Shown here piece after piece: positions 1 through 5,170 of a stretch of DNA of 6,155 bases (position 1 is the stretch's first letter; each line of letters starts with the position of its first letter). The DNA is taken from positions 1 through 6,155 of the forward strand of contig JBDKLD010000051.1 of assembly GCA_039795715.1 (NCBI GenBank), in the 5' to 3' direction. The notes beneath the pieces are model-generated. The model had not been told where the DNA came from, did no database searches, and saw only the letters and a program-made list of their open reading frames with translations. The position numbers were made by a program, and so were the translations under genes. The DNA is from JAGOSA01 sp039795715. GTDB taxonomy: Bacteria > Patescibacteriota > Minisyncoccia > Phycocordibacterales > UBA9973.

Positions 1-121
1 TCTTCCAGTTTCGGTAATGGTTCATCAATATCGAGCTGGAGTTGCTTTGCTTTCTCGCAGTGAAAAACGATGTGTGAGACTTTGCGGCCTGTTTTTGGAT
101 AATCTACCTGCGTGATTTGAA
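1..121. repeat. Terminal direct repeat, left copy (circular overlap)
   Basis: Bases 1-121 are identical to 6035-6155. Both copies lie inside the same minus-strand reading frame, and joining base 6034 to base 1 gives one uninterrupted 423-residue initiator. The repeat is therefore best read as the overlap left when a circular molecule of 6,034 bp was written out linearly, not as a biological duplication. The length, 121, is a typical assembler k-mer overlap (inference). Confidence 0.95.
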
Positions 122-749
122 TGTCTGGGTTTGCGTTGATTTCTTTGACTGATGAATCAATAACACGCTTTCTAAAATCTGAAAACTCCCTGTATTCTGA
201 TTTATCAACTCCAACAACTTGCCGAAATTCATCGTATTCAAAAGAACGCCTAAAATACCCTTTTCCGTCTGCTTTAAATTGCTCCTTTTTTAGCAATTCA
301 AATAAACGCATAGCATAGCCACTTTTGAAATTTACAACCTTTTCTAGTTCGTATTGAGTGAAGTATCCTTTAAGCCCAAGTAAATACGGTTTCAGGGCTT
401 TATCAAAACGAATTTCTATATACCCGCTTCCTTTTTTATACTCTGCATAAGAAAGCCAATTTAAGCGTAGCCAACTCCCATCTTTTTCTAGCATAATTCG
501 CCGACCTGCTAATTCATCGGCAGATTTTTTAACTAGTTCATAGATACTATTACTTTCTTTAGAAAGCCCAAAGAATCGTGCAAAGTCTGTTATCCCGATT
601 CTGTAGGTTTTGAAGTCCTCATCATCTGGCGTGATTTGTGCGATAAGCATACGAATCAACCGCCCTTCACTGACTGAAGCAATTTTGTAGCTTGCCTCTA
701 TAAGCTCGTTCGACTGGCGAACGATTAGGCTTTTTTCATCGGTGTTCAT
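1..749 (-). CDS. rep: Replication initiator Rep (Rep_3/RepB family), N-terminal part; gene continues across the circular join
   Basis: Encodes residues 1-249 of the plasmid initiator, which binds the origin iterons and opens the DNA for host DnaA and helicase. I translated it from the ATG at 749-747 (start MNTDEKSLIVRQSNELIEAS). An in-frame TGA lies five codons upstream, so this is the first possible start; a weak purine-rich site (GTGAGAAG) precedes it. The pattern is typical of Rep_3 proteins: an early N-E-L-I-E-A segment, a first winged-helix region with ITDFARFFGLS (about 52-63), basic and aromatic strands around 83-115, and a second winged helix with the VVGVDKSEY...FRKRVID segment (about 178-198). 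The frame is open through base 1 and continues at 6034, giving 423 aa in all. The TGTCCGG repeats upstream at 814-951 fit iteron binding and autoregulation. The family call is firm; the exact subfamily is not known to me. Confidence 0.93.
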   Translation of the reverse strand, partial: MNTDEKSLIVRQSNELIEASYKIASVSEGRLIRMLIAQITPDDEDFKTYRIGITDFARFFGLSKESNSIYELVKKSADELAGRRIMLEKDGSWLRLNWLSYAEYKKGSGYIEIRFDKALKPYLLGLKGYFTQYELEKVVNFKSGYAMRLFELLKKEQFKADGKGYFRRSFEYDEFRQVVGVDKSEYREFSDFRKRVIDSSVKEINANPDIQITQVDYPKTGRKVSHIVFHCEKAKQLQLDIDEPLPKLE

Positions 750-800
750 GATGTGTGCTTCTCACATAGGACGCATGGTTACGGGATAGTCATAGCTCCC

Positions 801-827
801 ATTGTATAGAAAAACCGGACATGTCAA
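801..827 (-). promoter_or_regulatory. Predicted rep promoter
   Basis: Read on the minus strand, TTGACA (complement of 822-827) is followed after 15 bp by TACAAT (complement of 801-806). The -35 is perfect but the spacer is shorter than the usual 16-18. Transcription would start near 795, leaving a leader of about 45 nt before rep. The -35 lies inside the first operator-like repeat (814-831), so Rep binding there would block RNA polymerase, as known for autoregulated Rep_3 genes. Confidence 0.55.
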
Positions 828-854
828 ATTTAACAGACCGGACATGTCAAATTT
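814..854. repeat. Two direct repeats with a palindromic core, likely Rep operators
   Basis: The 18-bp sequence ACCGGACATGTCAAATTT occurs at 814-831 and again at 837-854, a 23-bp period. Each copy holds the 8-bp palindrome GACATGTC. On the minus strand each copy contains TGTCCGG, which is also the core of the plus-strand iterons at 889-951, so the two sets face opposite ways. Rep_3 initiators commonly bind iterons as monomers and inverted operator sites as dimers. Overlap with the rep promoter makes an autoregulatory operator the likely role (inference). Confidence 0.7.
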
Positions 855-878
855 TCTCTCCTATTTCAAACTAGGACG

Positions 879-887
879 TGTGGATAA
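879..887 (-). promoter_or_regulatory. DnaA box
   Basis: TGTGGATAA reads TTATCCACA on the minus strand, a perfect match to the consensus DnaA box. It lies directly beside the first iteron, the usual arrangement in iteron plasmids that recruit host DnaA to the origin. I saw no other perfect copy in the window. Confidence 0.8.
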
Positions 888-888
888 C

Positions 889-951
889 TTTTGTCCGGGT
901 TCGTCCCGTTTTTGTCCGGGTTCGTCCCGTTTTTGTCCGGGTTCGCACCAT
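889..951 (+). repeat. Three 21-bp origin iterons
   Basis: Three tandem units with a 21-bp period begin at 889, 910 and 931. Each holds TTTGTCCGGGTTCGTCCCGT (20 bases of the unit). Units 1 and 2 are identical; unit 3 differs at three positions near its end (18/21 match). With the adjoining DnaA box, the opposite-facing TGTCCGG repeats at 814-854 and the initiator gene downstream, this is the replication origin. The AT-rich stretch around 985-1010 is a possible melting region (inference). Confidence 0.88.
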
Positions 952-1232
952 CTTTTCCTTTAAAATCAAGGAGTTACGCACCTCCTAAAGTATTAAAGGT
1001 TAAATATAAACACACAGGGCGCAAAAGTTTTTTGCTATGTCGGGCTTCGCCCTTGTGTGTTCTTTTTTGCTTCGCAAGAATCCCAAAAACCGAAGGCAGG
1101 GCAACAGGTAGAACGCAAAATGTGGCACCTAGCAAGCCCATAGGCGCGTTTTTTATTGGTATGCAAGGGGGTTGTAGCCAATAAGGCAGGAAAACGCGCC
1201 TATGGGCGTTTAAACGCTTCGCATGATAGGGC
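952..1232. other. Noncoding hairpin-rich region between origin and parA
   Basis: No convincing gene lies here; the open frame over 891-1184 begins inside the iterons and has codons built from them. Contents: an imperfect hairpin pairing 1011-1021 with 1048-1059 (one bulged T), with a nested GCAAAA/TTTTGC stem (1021-1035) and GGGC/GCCC stem (1042-1052), followed by a T-rich run (1060-1067); a small TTGC-TTC-GCAA stem (1067-1077); and a long perfect inverted repeat at 1136-1207. The heptamer GCTTCGC appears three times (at about 1044, 1069 and 1215). Possible roles are a terminator, a single-strand origin or a resolution site; the sequence does not decide between them. Confidence 0.6.
1136..1207. 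repeat. Long perfect inverted repeat (17-bp arms)
   Basis: GCCCATAGGCGCGTTTT at 1136-1152 is matched exactly by its reverse complement at 1191-1207. Inside, TTATTGG (1153-1159) pairs with CCAATAA (1178-1184), so the stem can reach 24 bp with a six-base bulge (1185-1190) and an 18-base loop. No U-tract follows the right arm directly, so it does not look like a simple intrinsic terminator. It sits about 25 bp before the parA promoter. Confidence 0.8.
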
Positions 1233-1260
1233 TTGACTTGCCTACCAATGAAGATACAAT
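1233..1260 (+). promoter_or_regulatory. parA promoter with flanking operator-like inverted repeat
   Basis: TTGACT (1233-1238) and TACAAT (1255-1260) are spaced by 16 bp, a good sigma70 promoter. Transcription would start near 1267. The 7-bp inverted repeat CAATGAA (1246-1252)/TTCATTG (1265-1271) brackets the -10 element, and a TTGATATG copy lies at 1276-1283. Both positions suit repression by ParA or its small partner, as is usual for par operons (inference). Confidence 0.68.
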
Positions 1261-1275
1261 CAAATTCATTGTTTT

Positions 1276-1283
1276 TTGATATG
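1276..1283 (+). repeat. TTGATATG repeat, copy A (upstream of parA)
   Basis: A single TTGATATG in the context TTTTTTGATATGAAAA. The same octamer, or its complement CATATCAA, recurs in clusters at 1923-1962, 3150-3217 and 5063-5108. Here it lies between the parA promoter and the parA start codon, a suitable place for an operator half-site. Confidence 0.5.
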
Positions 1284-1290
1284 AAAACCT

Positions 1291-1932
1291 ATGATTTTGA
1301 CAGTCGGCAACACCAAAGGTGGGGTGGGAAAGACCACTCTCGCCCTCAACATCGCCATAGCTCGCGCCCTCGCTGGGCGTGATGTTTGGTACATAGACGG
1401 GGATAGGCAAGGCACGGGGCAAATTGCCCTCACGATTCGAGACGAGAAAGGGGTTACCCCTTTCATTGCTTGCGCTCAGTACGCGGACGGGGCAACTCTT
1501 CGCCAGCAGGTCAGACAGACAGCGGGCAAGTTCGATGATGTGATTATTGATGTGGGTGGACGCGATTCAACTGCCCTACGCTCTGCCCTCACTTTCACCG
1601 ATACCCTAATTGTTCCCTTTGCTCCTCGATCGTTTGATGTGTGGAGTTTTTCGGATATGTCGCACCTGGTCGAAGAGGCAAAGGCTATGCGGGGAGATTT
1701 TCCCGTTTATGCCGTTCTCAACAATGCGGATGTTTCAGGTTCAGACAACGCCGAAGCGATAGAGGCCATAAACGACTATCCGGCGTTGCGCTACCTAGAC
1801 GCACCCATTAAGCGCCGTAAGTCAATCGCAACGTCGGCAGGTACTGGGCTTTCTGTTCTCGAATACACGCCAAAAGACGCGAAAGCGTGTGAAGAATTGC
1901 TACGGCTGGTTGATAGTGTTTTCATATCATAA
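1291..1932 (+). CDS. parA: ParA-family partition ATPase
   Basis: A 213-residue Walker-type ATPase that would move or position plasmid copies over the nucleoid together with a DNA-binding partner. It carries the deviant Walker A motif KGGVGKTT at residues 9-16, with signature lysine K9 and catalytic lysine K14; the A' motif DGDRQGT at 36-42; and the Walker B region VIIDVGG at 84-90. There is no N-terminal DNA-binding extension, so it is the short, type Ib-like form. The ATG at 1291 puts the Walker motif at the usual distance from the N terminus; the ATG at 1281 is out of frame. No clear ribosome-binding site is visible. The gene is followed after 48 bp by a small ribbon-helix-helix gene, the standard companion of short ParAs. 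Its base composition is visibly richer in GC than the cargo genes. Confidence 0.93.
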   Translation: MILTVGNTKGGVGKTTLALNIAIARALAGRDVWYIDGDRQGTGQIALTIRDEKGVTPFIACAQYADGATLRQQVRQTAGKFDDVIIDVGGRDSTALRSALTFTDTLIVPFAPRSFDVWSFSDMSHLVEEAKAMRGDFPVYAVLNNADVSGSDNAEAIEAINDYPALRYLDAPIKRRKSIATSAGTGLSVLEYTPKDAKACEELLRLVDSVFIS

Positions 1933-1962
1933 AAATATGAAATACATATCAAAAATATATCA
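1923..1962. repeat. CATATCAA repeat cluster B, candidate partition site/operator
   Basis: The region holds CATATCA at 1923-1929 and CATATCAA at 1945-1952. The 19-mer TGAAATACATATCAAAAAT (1938-1956) recurs exactly on the opposite strand at 5090-5108; counting TATCA beyond a one-base difference, 24 of 25 bases match (1938-1962 against 5084-5108). The cluster overlaps the end of parA and fills the parA to ribbon-helix-helix gap. Small centromere-binding proteins of this type usually bind short AT-rich repeats beside their own gene, so this is a likely parS and/or operator (inference). Confidence 0.6.
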
Positions 1963-1980
1963 CTTTAATATGAATTAAAT

Positions 1981-2271
1981 ATGAACACAAAAACAGGTTC
2001 AAAGATAACAAAACGCCCCAACTCGAAGGAAGTCACCCCAGCTCCAACAGTCACGGAAAGCGAGGCGGAAAAGTTCATCGGCGGTGCGCCAGATTCTGCC
2101 CCTATGAGTACAGCGAGAAAAGGCGTACAGCGTGGAAAGCGTGAGCAGATAAGCCACACCCTCCCGCCTGACTTGCTTGCAAAAATTGACCAGAGAGCAA
2201 ACAGAATCGGGCTTACTCGTGCCGCTTTTATAAACTTTGCGATTTCTGAATATTTGAGACTGAACGACTAG
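1981..2271 (+). CDS. Small ribbon-helix-helix DNA-binding protein, likely ParB-type partner of ParA
   Basis: A 96-residue protein. The first 50 or so residues look disordered (rich in T, S, P, E, K). The C-terminal part fits a ribbon-helix-helix fold: a strand at about 54-60 (REQISHTLP), a helix at 62-75 (PDLLAKIDQRANRIG), then TRAAFINFAISEYL (79-92) as the second helix. The R-A-A-F-I-N pattern resembles CopG/Arc-like proteins. Its position directly after a short parA makes it the probable centromere-binding protein and repressor of the operon, and the CATATCAA repeats just upstream are its obvious candidate sites. It could instead be a plain transcriptional regulator or an orphan antitoxin. 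The ATG at 1981 has no clear ribosome-binding site; upstream sequence is almost pure A/T, so a leaderless or repeat-regulated start is possible. Confidence 0.8.
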   Translation: MNTKTGSKITKRPNSKEVTPAPTVTESEAEKFIGGAPDSAPMSTARKGVQRGKREQISHTLPPDLLAKIDQRANRIGLTRAAFINFAISEYLRLND

Positions 2272-2370
2272 TTAGCACAGGCGTTTACTTGTGCGGTATG
2301 CCGTTTGTTCATGTTTCGAGAAATACTCAAGCAAAACAACGGCTTATCATGCAGTTTTCAATTCAACTTC

Positions 2371-2388
2371 CCAATGAAACATCATTGG
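2371..2388. terminator. Small inverted repeat between convergent genes, possible terminator
   Basis: CCAATGA (2371-2377) pairs with TCATTGG (2382-2388) around a 4-base loop, just past the stop codon of the PIN toxin and about 100 bp past the end of the ribbon-helix-helix gene. Position fits a bidirectional terminator, but the stem is short and no U-tract follows on either strand, so the call is weak. Confidence 0.25.
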
Positions 2389-2393
2389 AAAGT

Positions 2394-2831
2394 CTACAGA
2401 GAGGCGTACTGCTGGTATGTCTCGATGAACTCACGAACCCCAATGATTTTTATTGTGTGATATGGATTCATGCTCAAGAGATCCTGCCTGTCACCTGAAA
2501 CAATCAGCACGGCGTTTGCTTGTCGTGCGAGGGCGAGAAACTTATTATCCTTCGGGTCTCGGCAGTCTGTCACCGTGATTGAAACATGAAATTGCATAGT
2601 ATCTTGAATATATACTTCTGCCCTTTCCATGCGCTCATATTCTGTTGCGTATTTATCGAATTTCTTTCGTGTTAATACTTCAACAAGTTCCTCAATTGTT
2701 TCTTTTGAACTAGCAAGTTCAAATTTATCAACAGCAAGAGAAAGAGCGAGTGCAGATGTGCCTTTTGGACTAAGAATTGCACTAACTACAAGACTACTAT
2801 CCAAAACAATAATTTTACGTGAAGCACTCAT
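2394..2831 (-). CDS. PIN-domain toxin of a type II toxin-antitoxin system (PIN_3/COG1569-like)
   Basis: A 145-residue predicted Mg-dependent ribonuclease. It shows the layout of the putative PIN-family toxins: VLDSSLVVSAILSPKG at 9-24 with first acidic residue D11, EELVEVLTRKKF at 47-58 with E48, the family hallmark DPKDNKFLALA at 92-102 with D95, and VSGDRQDLL at 111-119 with D114. All four acidic positions of the PIN active site are thus present. The usual D-T-N after the first strand reads D-S-S here, a mild oddity. The start ATG (2831-2829) lies inside the last codons of the antitoxin gene, a 17-nt overlap that implies translational coupling. Cleavage target cannot be told from sequence; tRNA or mRNA are the known targets of PIN toxins. 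On this plasmid the pair probably serves post-segregational stability. Confidence 0.92.
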   Translation of the reverse strand: MSASRKIIVLDSSLVVSAILSPKGTSALALSLAVDKFELASSKETIEELVEVLTRKKFDKYATEYERMERAEVYIQDTMQFHVSITVTDCRDPKDNKFLALARQANAVLIVSGDRQDLLSMNPYHTIKIIGVREFIETYQQYASL

Positions 2832-3078
2832 CGATTAGTTTGTTAACTTCTTCTTGTGTGAGCGCTTCAGCAGCGGCATTTGGCTTTGCATTTCTTAGTT
2901 TTGCAATGAGTTTCCTACCTGCAATACGGCGCAATATTTCTTCCGTATCTCCTGTTTCAGGAAGAATTAAAAAAGCAGGGCGACCGTATCGAGTTACTCG
3001 AACAGTCTCGCCAGCGCTCACAAGGTCAGCAACAGCACCGAAGTTTTTTTGCACTTCACGGGATGTGATGGTTTGCAT
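2815..3078 (-). CDS. Phd/YefM-family antitoxin
   Basis: An 87-residue antitoxin that would neutralise the overlapping PIN toxin and repress the shared operon. The N terminus MQTITSREVQKNFG is the classic Phd/YefM start, followed by the VTRYGRPAFLILP strand-turn-strand (residues 27-39) that builds the DNA-binding dimer. The C-terminal half is charged and helical (ILRRIAGRKLIAKLRNAKP), the usual toxin-wrapping segment. I chose the ATG at 3078: the AGGA at 3085-3088 (complement) stands 8 nt before it but only 2 nt before the alternative ATG at 3084, which would add two residues. The palindrome at 3107-3128 lies over its promoter. Confidence 0.92.
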   Translation of the reverse strand: MQTITSREVQKNFGAVADLVSAGETVRVTRYGRPAFLILPETGDTEEILRRIAGRKLIAKLRNAKPNAAAEALTQEEVNKLIDECFT

Positions 3079-3106
3079 GGTCATAGTCCTATGAGGTTAT
3101 GAATAT

Positions 3107-3138
3107 CTGCATTGTACGGATAATGCAGACAAATGCAA
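3107..3138 (-). promoter_or_regulatory. Toxin-antitoxin promoter overlapped by a palindromic operator
   Basis: On the minus strand, TTGCAT (complement of 3133-3138) is followed after 16 bp by TACAAT (complement of 3111-3116). The inverted repeat CTGCATT (3107-3113)/AATGCAG (3122-3128) covers the -10 and part of the spacer. Phd-type antitoxins bind such palindromes, so this is the likely autoregulatory operator. Transcription would begin near 3104, giving a leader of about 25 nt. Confidence 0.65.
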
Positions 3139-3149
3139 ATTTAAAGTAT

Positions 3150-3217
3150 TTTCATATCAAATGGCAATCAAATACATACTATATAAATATTTATTTGATA
3201 TGAAAGTGATATGTATT
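3150..3217. repeat. CATATCAA repeat cluster C with perfect 13-bp inverted repeat
   Basis: TTTCATATCAAAT (3150-3162) is matched by its exact reverse complement at 3193-3205, with 30 bp between. A third element, TGATATGTATT (3207-3217), is shared with cluster B (complement of 1941-1951) and cluster D (5095-5105). The cluster lies upstream of the toxin-antitoxin promoter and downstream of the cargo operon. Likely a binding site for the plasmid's ribbon-helix-helix protein (inference). Confidence 0.6.
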
Positions 3218-3314
3218 GATGAATCTGTCGGCTCTACAAATTCAGCGGCCACCCCGATAGCTCGAAGCCATCGGTACACATCATGGGTGTAGAAGGTGTC
3301 TCGTCGTACACCGC
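3218..3314. other. GC-richer orphan segment after the cargo operon
   Basis: About 95 bp that differ in composition from the AT-rich sequence on both sides. It has short stems: CCGAT/ATCGG, TACAC/GTGTA and GGTGT/ACACC. One plus-strand frame is open and reads ...GVEGVSSYTAYET before a stop at about 3324, but no start or homology is evident to me. It could be a scar of an earlier gene or mobile element; I see no terminal repeats that identify one. Confidence 0.3.
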
Positions 3315-4028
3315 TTATGAGACCTGAATACATAACAAAGTTTCTTTTGTTATGTATTCAGCATGTGTTGGGTTTTCGTTTAACCAAGAACCTAGGGTAT
3401 GCGGAGCGTCGTTAAAAACTATTTCTTTCAGCTTATCTTTATTAACTGAGTGTTTGATAATATCAAAAACGCCTTTTGGTATTACAGTGTCATTATCTGG
3501 AGTTACCAACAAAACATTGCCATCAAACTGTTTTAATGTGTTAGGGGCCGATGAATTCATCCAACTATTTTCTTTGCGTATGACAGATGAAAATGCATCC
3601 CCGAATGGCTTGTCAATAGATTCTATGGAGTAAATTGCAGGACTAAATAATATTAAACACTGCATCCTTTTTCCATATTTAATAGATAGGTCTATTGCCG
3701 TTTGCCCACTCATGCTGAAAGCAGCAACTATAAATTTCCCTTCTTGAGGGATAAACGAGTCGATGGTTTCTATTGCAGTTTGAAGCCTATGATTTAAAGT
3801 TAGTGGCTTTATATGCTTACTATTTCCAGCTCCAGATAAGTCTGGAGCGATAGATGAAATGCCAACTTTTGCAAATGCAGAGCATATAGCACGGCATCTA
3901 TTCCTATCAGATTTGCCAGCACCATGTAAAGCAATAAGTTTTAAGTTTATTGGCTCACTAGCTTCGTAAATATCGACGCATGTTTCTTCATCGTTGCTTT
4001 GTGTGAAATTAACAGACTTGAATAACAT
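3315..4028 (-). CDS. Alpha/beta-hydrolase fold protein, second gene of the cargo operon
   Basis: A 237-residue predicted serine hydrolase counted from the ATG at 4028 (a TTG at 4040 would add four residues). LIALHGAGKS (about 31-40) is the oxyanion-hole HG region. AAFSMSGQ (102-109) is the nucleophile elbow, equivalent to the common G-F-S-M-G-G with serine S105, although the flanking glycines are replaced by A and S. VTPDNDTVIP (175-184) supplies the acid, probably D180, and DAPHTLGSW (207-215) the histidine H210. A full triad is therefore present, and the length suits a minimal fold with little lid domain. The start overlaps the end of the oxygenase gene by 20 nt, so the two are translationally coupled and probably act in one pathway. 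Substrate is unknown; esterase, thioesterase or peptidase activity are all possible. The last codons form a perfect 16-bp inverted repeat. The gene is AT-rich compared with parA. Confidence 0.82.
   Translation of the reverse strand: MLFKSVNFTQSNDEETCVDIYEASEPINLKLIALHGAGKSDRNRCRAICSAFAKVGISSIAPDLSGAGNSKHIKPLTLNHRLQTAIETIDSFIPQEGKFIVAAFSMSGQTAIDLSIKYGKRMQCLILFSPAIYSIESIDKPFGDAFSSVIRKENSWMNSSAPNTLKQFDGNVLLVTPDNDTVIPKGVFDIIKHSVNKDKLKEIVFNDAPHTLGSWLNENPTHAEYITKETLLCIQVS
3324..3361. repeat. Perfect 16-bp inverted repeat at the 3' end of the hydrolase gene
   Basis: CTGAATACATAACAAA (3324-3339) and its exact reverse complement (3346-3361) flank a 6-base spacer (3340-3345). It encodes roughly the last 15 residues of the hydrolase, ending three codons before the stop. 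It could form a strong RNA hairpin that stops transcription or shields the mRNA end, yet no U-tract follows it on the minus strand. Arms around a 6-bp centre also resemble tyrosine-recombinase core sites in geometry, though the bases do not match the dif consensus. Confidence 0.8.
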
Positions 4029-4977
4029 AAGGGCTTTCAAGGGTTCTCAATTTTGCAGATTTTCTTAAATCCTTTGTGATTATGTATCTTGATAACCATC
4101 TGGATTCATTGTTAAATTGCGTTGAATATGCATCCCTTGCGTGGGCTGTGTAAAAATTATCAAGATAAAAAAAGTCACCCGATCTTAAAATGACTGATTC
4201 CGCAATAACTTCGGAAGATTTTTTCAGTCTATTCAAAGCACTCTCGGAGATTGTATCGATGCCGTGCATATTTGCAAAATTAACTCTCATGAATGGATTT
4301 TTTTTATTTCCATATAAAACTGATTGAGGCGAAAATGCAAATTCCTCTGTTTCATGAATCGGATTATTTTTAATAATAAATTTCTCTTCCGAAAGGATGG
4401 CTATATCTTCGTTGCTTAGCGACAAATTTTTAACTGAAAAAAATCGTGTGACAGCCTCTTCATTATTTCTAATGCAGACTAATCCTAGATAATCACCTTT
4501 GTATTCATGAAATGCATCTTCCGTATGGAACCCAAAGTCATAGTTTACCCCTGAACTGCTATTTGGAATTGATGCAAGTGATGCATTTGGAATTATATTG
4601 TTTATAACACTGCCTTTTCTTTGAGTGCTCCAACCTATAGGCGTTCCTAAAAGTGAGGAAAAAACTGTGTGAATTACTTGGTATCTGTTTAGTTTATAAT
4701 TTGCACATTCCTCTGGGTAAGGAATTGGCGTCGGAATATCTTTGTTCGATAAAAATTCGCCAAGTTTAATAATCAAGGCATCTGAAGACTCTTTTTCTGA
4801 AAATTCTAAAAAGAACTCTCTAATTCTTGTTGGAAACAAATTTGATGCTCTTTTTGCATTTTCCAATACTAGTATTGCGTCCCATTCATTCGAATTTACG
4901 AATAATTCATCAGCAATCGCAATAATTTCCATTGCCTCGCTTGGCGTTGGTAGTAATGTTGAAATTGACATATACAC
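4009..4977 (-). CDS. Fe(II)/2-oxoglutarate-dependent amino-acid oxygenase, clavaminate synthase/AsnO/VioC-like (TauD superfamily)
   Basis: A 322-residue predicted dioxygenase that couples 2-oxoglutarate decarboxylation to hydroxylation of a substrate, in this family usually the side chain of a free L-amino acid such as Arg, Asn or Lys. The metal-binding triad is visible: FHTEDAFHEYKGDYLGL at 150-166 gives H151 and E153 (an HxE form typical of this subgroup rather than HxD), and DNFYTAHARDAY at 273-284 gives H279. R293 in ESRW, 14 residues beyond H279, is the 2-oxoglutarate anchor, the same spacing I know for AsnO and VioC. The substrate-lid GFHTEDAFH...LVCIRNN and the end YIITKDLRKS are also family hallmarks. 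Length matches AsnO (about 330). The frame opens with GTG at 4977, 5 nt after AAGG; the ATG at 4971 would lose two residues. It leads the two-gene operon; no NRPS or transporter is nearby. Substrate is not predictable here. Confidence 0.9.
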   Translation of the reverse strand: MYMSISTLLPTPSEAMEIIAIADELFVNSNEWDAILVLENAKRASNLFPTRIREFFLEFSEKESSDALIIKLGEFLSNKDIPTPIPYPEECANYKLNRYQVIHTVFSSLLGTPIGWSTQRKGSVINNIIPNASLASIPNSSSGVNYDFGFHTEDAFHEYKGDYLGLVCIRNNEEAVTRFFSVKNLSLSNEDIAILSEEKFIIKNNPIHETEEFAFSPQSVLYGNKKNPFMRVNFANMHGIDTISESALNRLKKSSEVIAESVILRSGDFFYLDNFYTAHARDAYSTQFNNESRWLSRYIITKDLRKSAKLRTLESPYVIQVC

Positions 4978-5062
4978 TCGAACCTTACGGGAAAGACAAC
5001 ATGAACATACAGTCTTCTACCATGAAACAGTACCCGTCTGCCTGACAAATACACTATTCTCA

Positions 5063-5108
5063 CATATCAAACACATATGAATTTGATACATTTTTGATAT
5101 GTATTTCA
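5063..5108. repeat. CATATCAA/TTGATATG repeat cluster D, upstream of the cargo operon
   Basis: CATATCAA lies at 5063-5070, a degenerate TTGATAC at 5083-5089, and TTGATATG at 5094-5101. The segment 5084-5108 matches 1938-1962 (cluster B) on the opposite strand at 24 of 25 bases. The cluster is about 90-130 bp upstream of the oxygenase start, close enough to be an operator for the cargo promoter, which I could not otherwise locate. Alternatively it is a second partition site. Confidence 0.6.
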
Positions 5109-5170
5109 TTGTCGCTTTTCGTGGCCTGTCTCGGGGTAGCAAGATTGCAATGTCGTAACGACTTCCCCGA

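Noticed and set aside
121..318. Plus-strand 65-codon frame
   Set aside because: It is antisense to the Rep_3 initiator, which is supported by family features.
891..1184. Plus-strand frame of 97 codons starting with repeated SGFVPFL units
   Set aside because: It starts inside the iterons, the repeated residues are just the translated 21-bp repeats, and the rest crosses hairpins with no recognisable protein features.
1210..1466. Minus-strand frames over the start of parA
   Set aside because: They overlap a well-supported ATPase gene in the opposite direction and have no motif.
2287..2296. A Pasteurellaceae uptake signal (AAGTGCGGT)
   Set aside because: Only TTGTGCGGT is present, a partial match occurring once, so it gives no support for that host.
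2819..3094. Plus-strand 91-codon frame
   Set aside because: It is the complement of the Phd/YefM antitoxin gene and has low-complexity S/A-rich content.
1923..3217. CRISPR-like array
   Set aside because: The CATATCAA repeats are short, irregularly spaced, occur in both orientations and have no equal-length spacers or cas genes.
3324..3361. A dif/pdif-type XerCD site at the palindrome
   Set aside because: The geometry (arms around 6 bp) fits, but the half-sites do not match known XerC/XerD sequences, and no second copy flanks the cargo.
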